Below are positions 57,606-64,000 of a DNA stretch of 64,000 nt, piece after piece. The notes under the pieces are model-generated. The model saw nothing but the letters and a program-made list of their open reading frames with translations, was not told the origin of the DNA and ran no database searches. Made by a program: the position numbers and the translations under genes. Source of the stretch: a bacterium (GTDB lineage: Bacteria; Acidobacteriota; Polarisedimenticolia; Polarisedimenticolales; Polarisedimenticolaceae); the NCBI GenBank assembly GCA_024226515.1, contig JAAELQ010000305.1:1-64000 (forward strand), given 5' to 3'. Position 1 is the stretch's first letter. Each line of letters starts with the position of its first letter.

Positions 57606-58182
57606 TCGACGTGAGGCCGAGGACGTGCGCGAGGTCCGTCTCGAGGGTCGTGCGATGCTCGTGGTCGGGACGGTCCTGGTGGCCGCGCTGGCGGGGGCGT
57701 TCCTCGCCGGTCGCTGGTACGAGCGGCGGAACGCGCCGGTCGGCGGCGGGACGGGTTTCGAGGGCGACCCACTGGCCAACGTGGTCTCGATGGGGGAGCC
57801 CGTGAACGTGGATTCGGCGACCACCGTGTTCGACGATCCCTCCGCGGCGGGTTCCCAGGCCGAACCGGAGCGAGAGATCTCGAAACCGGAGCGGCGGAGA
57901 AAACCGACCACAGAGCCCGAACCCGCTGCACCTCCGGCCGCGGCGGACGGCGCGTTCTTCGTACAGGTCTTCGCCGGCCGCGACCGCGGCTCGGTCGAGC
58001 GGCTGACCGACGAACTTGAGCAGCGCGGTTTCCGCGTGAAGCTTGCGAGTCAGGCCGAGGGCAGCGGGATGCTGTACCGCGTACGCGTCGGCGGCTACCC
58101 CGACCGCAGCGCCGCGGACGACGCGGCCCGGGTGCTGAAGAAATCCGGCTACGAGGGCGCGTTCGTCGCCAAGGTCGACTGA
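57595..58182 (+). CDS. Membrane-anchored SPOR-domain protein
   Basis: 195 residues. One helix (about 22-40), a charged and Pro-rich linker, and a C-terminal SPOR domain (about 118-193) with FFVQVFAGRDRGSVERLTDELEQRGFRV and YRVRVGGYPDRSAADDAARVLKKSGYEGAFV, which binds denuded glycan strands at the division septum. ATG 57595 has GGGGGAGAG at 4 nt. It overlaps the diguanylate cyclase gene, a link between c-di-GMP and division that is only suggested by position. Confidence 0.9.
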   Translation: MAVDRREAEDVREVRLEGRAMLVVGTVLVAALAGAFLAGRWYERRNAPVGGGTGFEGDPLANVVSMGEPVNVDSATTVFDDPSAAGSQAEPEREISKPERRRKPTTEPEPAAPPAAADGAFFVQVFAGRDRGSVERLTDELEQRGFRVKLASQAEGSGMLYRVRVGGYPDRSAADDAARVLKKSGYEGAFVAKVD

Positions 58183-58257
58183 ACGGCTTCCCCCCCCCTT
58201 TGCATGTGGTACTTTGCCGCCCAGGACAGCGTTCCCGCGGTCTGGAGGTGCCGAGTT

Positions 58258-59374
58258 TTGGCCACGATCGATCTCCCGGAAATCAACGAGAGCCTCCAAC
58301 AGCTCGCCGGCAAGGTGGACGAGTTGCGGAGGTTTCTTTGATGTCGATACCAAGCGAAGAGAGCTCGAGGAGATCGAGCAGCGGCTGAGCCAGCCCGACG
58401 TCTGGGAGGATCCCGATCGGGCGAAGAAGATCCAGAAAGAGCGCTCGCGACTCGAGAACGGCCTCAAGACCGAGGAAGATCTGGCGCACCTGCTCGAGGA
58501 GGCGCAGACATTCCTCGAACTCGCGCGTGAGGGCGAGGAGGTCGGCGGCGAACTGGCCGCCTCGCTCCAGCGGTTGAAGACGCGGGTCGAGACGGTCGAG
58601 CTAGAGACGTTGCTCTCGGGCGCGCACGACAGCGGTGACGCGATCATCGAGGTGCATCCGGGGGCGGGAGGCACCGAATCGCAGGACTGGGCGGGAATGC
58701 TGATGCGGATGTACGAGCGTTGGGCCGAGGACCGCGGGTTCAAGGTCGAACGGCTCGACTTCCAGCGCGGGGACGAGGCGGGAATCAAGAGCGTGACGCT
58801 GAGCATCCAGGGAGCCAACGCCTACGGCTACCTCAAGGTCGAGCGCGGCGTACACCGGCTGGTGCGCATCTCGCCGTTCGACGCGCAGTCGCGGCGACAC
58901 ACCTCGTTCGCCGCCGTCGACGTCCTGCCCGAGGTCGAGGATGCCGCCGAGGTCACGGTCGATGACAAGGATCTGCGCGTCGACACCTACCGCGCGTCCG
59001 GCGCCGGCGGACAGCACGTCAACAAGACCGACTCGGCCGTGCGCTTGACGCATCATCCCTCGGGCATCGTCGTGACCTGCCAGAACGAGCGCTCGCAGCA
59101 CCGCAATCGCGAGGTCGCGATGCAGATCCTGCGCGCGAAGCTGGCGGAACTCGCGCGAGAGGAGGCCGCGAGTAGGATGAAGGCGGAGGTCGGGGACAAG
59201 AAGACGAACGACTGGGGCAATCAGATCCGTTCGTACGTCCTCGCGCCGTACCGCATGGTGAAGGACCACCGCACGAAATTCGACGTGGGCGACGCCGACG
59301 GCGTCCTGGACGGGAAGCTCGACCCGTTCATGCGGGCAGCGCTCGCCTGGCAGCGCGAGAGCGCGGAGAGCTGA
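58258..59374 (+). CDS. prfB: Peptide chain release factor 2, programmed +1 frameshift
   Basis: Terminates translation at UGA and UAA. Frame 1 starts TTG 58258 (GGAGG at 10 nt) and stops at TGA 58339-58341 after 27 codons. Skipping T58339 continues as Asp-Val-Asp-Thr-Lys from 58340 to 59374, giving 371 residues. GGQ falls at 250-252, exactly as in E. coli, and the SPF tripeptide that reads UGA is in RISPFDAQSRRHTSF. HrcA follows after 1 bp. Gene callers tend to start this gene wrongly in the second frame (open from 58214). Confidence 0.95.
58327..58341 (+). promoter_or_regulatory. prfB recoding site (SD-like AGG plus CTT TGA)
   Basis: CGGAGGTTTCTTTGA: a GGAGG pseudo-Shine-Dalgarno three bases before the slippery CTT-TGA, the arrangement by which RF2 shortage promotes +1 slippage and so self-regulates its synthesis. 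Confidence 0.95.
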
Positions 59375-59375
59375 C

Positions 59376-60446
59376 GTGGCCGGTAAGCCGCAGAAGACTC
59401 CGGCCGAGAAGACGCTCGCCGCGCGACAGGTCGAGGTGTTGCGCGCCATCATCCGGCAGCACCTCGTCAGCGGCGAACCGGTGGCCTCGAAGAGCGTCCT
59501 GCGCGGCGTGAAGCTCGATCTCTCGGCCGCGTCGATCCGCTCGGTGATGGCAGAGCTCGAAGAGCGCGGGCTGCTCGAGCAGCCGCACACCTCGGCCGGT
59601 CGCGTGCCGACGGATACCGCGTACCGGCTGTACGTCGACGAGATGATCCGTCCGCGCATGACGCTGCAGCAGGCGCAGGCGATCGACGACGCGCTGGAGC
59701 GCAGCCGGGGCGACGTGCCGGAGATGCTCAGCGAAGCCTCGCGACAGCTCTCCCAGTTCTCCAATCAGGTCGGACTGGTGCTCTCGCCGGAGATCCAGCG
59801 CGTCATCGTGAAGCACCTCGAGTTCGTGCGGCTGGACGCGAAACGTGTGGTCTCGATCCTGGTCGCGGGTTCCGGCGTGGTCTACAACCGCGTGCTCGAC
59901 GTCGACGAGGCGCTCACGCAGGGCGAGCTCGACCGCATCGGCCGCCAGCTCACCGAGGAGATCTGCGGGCGTACGCTGCCCGAGATGCGAGACCTGCTGA
60001 TGCAGCGGCTCTCCGAGGACCAGGCGGCCTACGACCAGTTGCTCGCGCGCGCGCTGCGGCTGGGGCAGCAGGCGGTGTCGGCTGAGGGGCTGGACCCCGA
60101 CGTGATCGTCGAGGGCACCGCGAACCTGATCGAATCTCCCGAATTCGCCGATCTGGATGTCCTGCGCGGCCTGATGCGTACCTTGGACGAGAAGAAGACG
60201 CTGGTCGGGCTGCTCGGTCGGGTGCTGGGCGGCGACGGTGGGCCGCAGGTCGTGATCGGCGAGGAAAGCCACGTATCCGATCTCGCGTCCTGCTCCCTGA
60301 TCGCCTCGAACTACGGGGTCGGGGACCGCGTCGTCGGGACCGTTGGTATCGTCGGGCCGCGCCGCATGGAGTACGCCCGGACGATCGCGCTGGTCGATCA
60401 TCTGGCCCAGGCGTTGAGCCGGATGCTGTTCGAGGCGGACAATTGA
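59376..60446 (+). CDS. hrcA: Heat-inducible transcription repressor HrcA
   Basis: 356 residues. Winged-helix N terminus (about 15-80: LRAIIRQHLVSGEPVASKSVL, SIRSVMAELEERGLLEQPHTSAGRVPTDTAYRLYVD), then the GAF-like HrcA domain, ending with a YRRMEYARTI-type region (GPRRMEYARTIALVDHLAQAL). It represses dnaK/groE operons by binding CIRCE; no CIRCE (TTAGCACTC-N9-GAGTGCTAA) was found in this window, so the site may lie upstream of another operon or be divergent. GTG 59376, 1 bp after prfB. Confidence 0.94.
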   Translation: MAGKPQKTPAEKTLAARQVEVLRAIIRQHLVSGEPVASKSVLRGVKLDLSAASIRSVMAELEERGLLEQPHTSAGRVPTDTAYRLYVDEMIRPRMTLQQAQAIDDALERSRGDVPEMLSEASRQLSQFSNQVGLVLSPEIQRVIVKHLEFVRLDAKRVVSILVAGSGVVYNRVLDVDEALTQGELDRIGRQLTEEICGRTLPEMRDLLMQRLSEDQAAYDQLLARALRLGQQAVSAEGLDPDVIVEGTANLIESPEFADLDVLRGLMRTLDEKKTLVGLLGRVLGGDGGPQVVIGEESHVSDLASCSLIASNYGVGDRVVGTVGIVGPRRMEYARTIALVDHLAQALSRMLFEADN

Positions 60447-60514
60447 CCTGAGGACGGATAGGAACAAAGTTGATTTGGAAGGATCAGTCTTCGGAATCTG
60501 CGGGCAGTGGGTGC

Positions 60515-61198
60515 ATGAGTGAGTTCGACTCCAGGCTGAAGTCGCCGTTTTTCGACCAGGATGACGACGACGACATCGAGATGCTCGAGGTCGTCGGCCT
60601 GGACGAATCGGACCGGCCCGCCCCGGCCACTCCGCCGGAGGAGGAGGCCGAGCCCCGCGCCCAACCCGAGGAGAGTCGAGAGGCGCTCGACGACTCGGCG
60701 GCGGTGCCCGGCGAGGAGAGCGTGTCGCTGGACCGCTTCCGGCGGCTCCAGGCCGACTTCTCGAATTTCAAGAAGCGCGTCGAGCGGGATCGCGCCGACG
60801 AGATCCGCCACGCGGCGGGGAAGCTCGTGGAGCAACTGCTGCCCGTGCTGGACAACTTCGAACGCGCCGTGTCGACTCCGCCCGACCCCGACGGCAAGGA
60901 AGACAACCTGCGTCAGGGGGTCGTGCTGATCTTCCGCCAGCTGCTCAAGGAGCTGCGGCGCGAGGGACTGCGGCCGGTGGACTCGGTCGGCGAGAAGTTC
61001 GATCCCAAGGTGCATGACGCTGTGGCCACGACGACATCCGGCGACCTCCCGTCGCAGACGATCGTCGAGGAGCTGCAGCGCGGCTACCTGCTCCACGAAC
61101 GGTTGCTGCGTCCGGCGCTGGTGCGGGTCTGCATCGACGTCGACGGCGAATCGCCGGAACTCCAAGACGACGAAGAGGATTCTGAGATCGATGGGTAA
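60515..61198 (+). CDS. grpE: Nucleotide exchange factor GrpE
   Basis: 227 residues; releases ADP from DnaK. Acidic disordered start (FDQDDDDDIEML), coiled coil with RLQADFSNFKKRVERDRADEIRHAAGKLVEQLLPVLDNFERAV, then the beta-domain GEKFDPKVHDAVATTTS...YLLHERLLRPALVRV. ATG 60515 begins the natural-looking N terminus; TTG 60470 is 6 nt after AGGA and is an alternative that would add 15 residues. It overlaps dnaK by 8 bp. Confidence 0.95.
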   Translation: MSEFDSRLKSPFFDQDDDDDIEMLEVVGLDESDRPAPATPPEEEAEPRAQPEESREALDDSAAVPGEESVSLDRFRRLQADFSNFKKRVERDRADEIRHAAGKLVEQLLPVLDNFERAVSTPPDPDGKEDNLRQGVVLIFRQLLKELRREGLRPVDSVGEKFDPKVHDAVATTTSGDLPSQTIVEELQRGYLLHERLLRPALVRVCIDVDGESPELQDDEEDSEIDG

Positions 61199-63044
61199 GG
61201 CAATCGGCATCGACCTGGGCACGACGAACTGCTGCATGGCGGTCATGGAAGGTGGACAGCCGCGTGTCATCGCGACGCGCGAAGGCTCGCGCACCACCCC
61301 CTCGATCGTGGCCTTCACCGCTCGAGGTGAGCGCCTCGTCGGGCAGATCGCAAAGCGGCAGGCACTCACCAATCCGCACAACACGTTGTACGCCGTCAAA
61401 CGACTGCTGGGGCGCAAGTTCGAATCGCCCGAGGTGGCCAAGGCCACGCAGATCGTTCCGTACCAGATCGTCGGGGCAAAGAACGGCGACGCGTGGATCA
61501 AGATCCGCAACAAGGACTATTCACCGCCCGAGATCTCGGCTTTCCTGATGATGCACCTCAAGGAGCTCGCGGAGGACCATCTGGGCACCGAGGTCTCCGA
61601 GGCCGTGATCACCGTCCCGGCATACTTCGACGACGCCCAGCGGCAGGCGACCAAGGATTCCGGGCGCATCGCCGGGTTGAACGTCCTGCGCATCATCAAC
61701 GAGCCTACGGCGGCCGCGCTGGCCTATGGCCTCGACGAGGGGACCGCGGCGCGCACGATCGCGGTCTACGACCTCGGCGGCGGCACGTTCGATATCTCGA
61801 TCCTGCAACTGGGCAACGGTGTGTTCGAGGTCAAGTCGACGTCGGGCGACACCTTCCTCGGCGGAGAGGACTTCGACCAGCGCATCGTCGATTGGCTGGT
61901 CGCCACGTTCCGCGACGAGACCGCACTGGACCTGCGCAGCGATCGCATGGCGCTACAGCGGCTGAAAGAAGCGGCCGAGAAGGCCAAGTGCGAGTTGTCG
62001 CGCGAGGACAACGCCGAGATCAACCTGCCGTTCATCAGCGCCGACGACGGGGGGGCGAAGCACCTGCACACGTCGCTGACGCGCGACAAACTGGAAGAGC
62101 TCGTCGATGACCTGGTCGACAAGACGCGAGGGCCGTGCGAGGAGGCGCTGAAGCTCGCCGGCCTCAAGCCCGAGCAGGTGGACGAGATCCTGCTCGTCGG
62201 CGGTCAGACGCGAATGCCCAAGGTGATCGAGGCGGTGCGGGCCATCTTCGGCCGCGAACCGAACTCGGAGATCAACCCCGACGAGGTCGTCGGCATCGGC
62301 GCCGCGATCCAGGCCGGCATCCTCAAGGGCGACGTGAAGGACCTCGTCCTGCTCGACGTCACGCCGCTGTCGCTCGGCATCGAGACGCGCGGCGGCATGT
62401 TCACGAAGATCATCGAGCGCAACGCGACCATTCCCACGCGCAAGAGCAAGATCTTCACGACGGTCGCGGACAACCAGACCAAGGTCGAGATCCACGTGCT
62501 GCAGGGCGAGCGCGACGTGTCGGCGCACAACAAATCGCTGGGGCAGTTCGAGCTGGTCGGGCTTCCGCCGGCGCCCAAGGGCGCGACGCAGGTCGAGGTG
62601 ACGTTCGACATCGACTCGAACGGCATCGTGAGCGTGTCCGCGCGCGACCTGGCGACGCAGCTCGAGCAGAAGATCCTCGTGACGCCGTCGAGCGGACTCA
62701 GCGAGGAGGAGATCAAGGGCATCATCGAGGACGCGCAGACCTACCTGGAAGAGGACCGTCGTCGCGTCGAGTTCGTGCGGGCGCGGCAGCGCCTGGAAGG
62801 CCTGGTCGAGAGCAACCAGCGGACGTTCAACGAGTTCGGCTCGATGCTCGTTCCCGATCAGCAGCGTGAGGCGCGACGGATCCTGGAGGAAGCCCGGGCG
62901 GCGCTCGACAGCGGTAGCGCGTCGAAGTGCACCGAGGCGCTCGAGCGCATCGCCGAGATGAGCAAGATCCTCTCGGAGGTCATCCTCTACGACCCGGGCA
63001 AATTCGGCAGTTCCGAGGACAGCGACCCGGCCGGCGAGGCCTGA
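61191..63044 (+). CDS. dnaK: Chaperone DnaK (Hsp70)
   Basis: 617 residues. Nucleotide domain with IGIDLGTTNCCMAVMEG (the usual second TNS is TNC here), NEPTAAALAYG, YDLGGGTFDISILQLG and LVGGQTRMPKV; linker VLLDVTPLSLGIETRGG; substrate domain to about 540 and helical lid. ATG 61191 overlaps the grpE stop. Its tail is DSDPAGEA rather than the EEV-type end. Confidence 0.96.
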   Translation: MGKAIGIDLGTTNCCMAVMEGGQPRVIATREGSRTTPSIVAFTARGERLVGQIAKRQALTNPHNTLYAVKRLLGRKFESPEVAKATQIVPYQIVGAKNGDAWIKIRNKDYSPPEISAFLMMHLKELAEDHLGTEVSEAVITVPAYFDDAQRQATKDSGRIAGLNVLRIINEPTAAALAYGLDEGTAARTIAVYDLGGGTFDISILQLGNGVFEVKSTSGDTFLGGEDFDQRIVDWLVATFRDETALDLRSDRMALQRLKEAAEKAKCELSREDNAEINLPFISADDGGAKHLHTSLTRDKLEELVDDLVDKTRGPCEEALKLAGLKPEQVDEILLVGGQTRMPKVIEAVRAIFGREPNSEINPDEVVGIGAAIQAGILKGDVKDLVLLDVTPLSLGIETRGGMFTKIIERNATIPTRKSKIFTTVADNQTKVEIHVLQGERDVSAHNKSLGQFELVGLPPAPKGATQVEVTFDIDSNGIVSVSARDLATQLEQKILVTPSSGLSEEEIKGIIEDAQTYLEEDRRRVEFVRARQRLEGLVESNQRTFNEFGSMLVPDQQREARRILEEARAALDSGSASKCTEALERIAEMSKILSEVILYDPGKFGSSEDSDPAGEA

Positions 63045-63078
63045 CCTGCAGTCACGCGCATTCCCGACGGATCCAGGC

Positions 63079-63084
63079 TAGAAT
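63079..63084 (+). promoter_or_regulatory. Possible -10 element upstream of dnaJ
   Basis: TAGAAT in the 92-bp gap between dnaK and dnaJ, 52 nt before the TTG at 63137. No good -35 box; an RpoH-type element was not recognised. Confidence 0.3.
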
Positions 63085-63136
63085 CTCCTGATTCTCTGCG
63101 GCGGAGTTCCCCGCCGGGCACCTTCGAGGGAAAGCG

Positions 63137-64000
63137 TTGTCCGACGATTATTACGAGATTCTCGGTGTCGAGCGCGATGCCGACGTCGCCACGATCAAGC
63201 GCGCCTACCGCAAGGCCGCGGTGCGCTTTCACCCCGACAAGAACCCTGACGACCCCGAGGCCGAGCACAACTTCAAGCTGGCCGCGGAGGCGTACGCCGT
63301 CCTCTCCGATGCCGAGAAGCGCGCGGTCTACGATCGCTACGGCAAGGAGGGCCTGAAGGGCCGCGCGGGGTTCCCTGGGTTCGACCAGGAGACCTTCGGC
63401 GACTTCAGCGACATCCTCGGAGACCTGTTCGGCTTCGGCAGCATCTTCGGCGGCGCCGGTGGCGGCAGACGACGTGCCCGCGGCGGGCGCGACCTGCGTT
63501 ACGACCTCGAGATCGAGTTCGAGGAGGCCGTCCACGGCCTCGAAACGAAGATCAAGGTGCCGCGGCTCGAGGCGTGCGAGACCTGCGACGGCAGCGGAGC
63601 CCAGGAGGGCGGCGTCGAGACCTGCAGCCAGTGCCGTGGGCAGGGTCAGGTGGCGTATCGCCAGGGCTTCTTCACGATCGCCCGGCCGTGCAACCAGTGC
63701 GGCGGCAACGGGCGCCGCATCACGAACCCGTGCGACGACTGCACGGGACGTGGACGGATCGAGGCGGAGCGCACGCTGACCGTGCGCATTCCGCCCGGCG
63801 TCGACGAAGGGGTGCGGATCCGTATCGGCGGCGAGGGCGAGGCCGGCGCGTCCGGCAGCCACGCGGGAGATCTGTACGTCGTGCTTCACGTGCGCGAACA
63901 CGAGCTGTTCCGCCGTGAGGACCGCGACCTGTACTGCGAGGTTCCCGTTTCGTTCTCGCAGGCGGCGCTCGGCGCGGAGATCGTCGTGCCGACGCTCGAC
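63137..64000 (+). CDS. dnaJ: Chaperone DnaJ (Hsp40), 3' end cut by the window
   Basis: 288 codons are visible, no stop. TTG 63137 follows GAGGGA at 5-6 nt and gives the J-domain start SDDYYEILGVERDADVATIKRAYRKAA with HPD in FHPDKN. A Gly/Phe-rich stretch (FGDLFGFGSIFGGAGGG) and all four zinc-finger motifs follow: CETCDGSG, CSQCRGQG, CNQCGGNG, CDDCTGRG. The remaining part enters the C-terminal substrate domain (TVRIPPGVDEGVRIRIGGEG). Cochaperone of the adjacent DnaK. Confidence 0.96.
   Translation, partial: MSDDYYEILGVERDADVATIKRAYRKAAVRFHPDKNPDDPEAEHNFKLAAEAYAVLSDAEKRAVYDRYGKEGLKGRAGFPGFDQETFGDFSDILGDLFGFGSIFGGAGGGRRRARGGRDLRYDLEIEFEEAVHGLETKIKVPRLEACETCDGSGAQEGGVETCSQCRGQGQVAYRQGFFTIARPCNQCGGNGRRITNPCDDCTGRGRIEAERTLTVRIPPGVDEGVRIRIGGEGEAGASGSHAGDLYVVLHVREHELFRREDRDLYCEVPVSFSQAALGAEIVVPTLD

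Noticed and set aside
58200..58216. Sigma54-like TGGTAC...TTTGC before prfB
   Set aside because: The GG and GC elements are 8 rather than 12 bases apart.

Overview
The window is a 64-kb, very GC-rich, gene-dense bacterial chromosome segment of housekeeping genes. It holds no transposase, integrase, phage gene or CRISPR array. A Gram-negative (diderm) cell is indicated by a full tolQ-tolR-tolA-tolB-pal-ybgF locus, a predicted outer-membrane barrel and several lipoproteins. A GWxTD-domain protein, MopE-type metal-binding repeats and DUF4215-like Cys repeats in a giant exported protein, and c-type cytochromes point to Acidobacteriota or a myxobacterium-like lineage. That placement is inference from gene content only.

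Layout. 1-9.7 kb: end of a tRNA-Gly, then a CHAT-protease TPR lipoprotein divergent from a 2100-residue exported modular protein; each has a near-consensus promoter in the shared 233-bp gap. 9.7-12.5 kb: feoA-feoB and a convergent monoheme cytochrome c. 13-17.2 kb: an overlapping response regulator / EAL protein / PAS histidine kinase operon. 17.2-24.8 kb: SpoU methylase, Sua5/YrdC, RNase P RNA, LD-carboxypeptidase, truA, galE, uppS-cdsA-dxr. 25-30 kb: ComEA-like protein and a pseudopilin, then hemX-hemA-hemC-hemD. 30-35.2 kb: gcvT-gcvH, maf, a four-haem cytochrome whose reading frame is interrupted by one in-frame TGA (probable selenocysteine), ruvX, mltG. 35.2-44.7 kb: a small Cys-rich protein, a hairpin-rich gap, a DUF721/DciA-like gene, an outer-membrane barrel with a GWxTD protein, bactofilin, a methyltransferase-like gene, an aminotransferase, a DUF2723 membrane protein, two small unknown genes and tRNA-Leu. 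44.9-52 kb: a CBS protein, a rhodanese/MauE pair, rpsT and the Tol-Pal locus. 52-64 kb: recN, coaD, nfeD-slipin, a diguanylate cyclase with a SPOR protein, prfB with its programmed +1 frameshift, and hrcA-grpE-dnaK-dnaJ (dnaJ runs off the end).

Organisation. Same-strand genes commonly overlap by 4-14 bp (ATGA, GTGA, TTGA, CTGA), which suggests translational coupling. Convergent genes abut or overlap, and intrinsic terminators with T-runs are nearly absent. Several promoters place the -10 box 7-8 nt before the start codon, suggesting leaderless mRNAs.

Most notable observation: at 32302-33708 a signal-peptide-bearing protein reads through TGA at 32476-32478 into the motif Asp-Pro-Cys-Gly-[TGA]-Lys-Arg-Asn-Pro, continues in the same frame to four CXXCH haem sites, and carries a SECIS-like hairpin just after the TGA. 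A conventional gene caller would split it or report a truncated cytochrome. UGA is recoded a second time in the window, at the prfB frameshift site.
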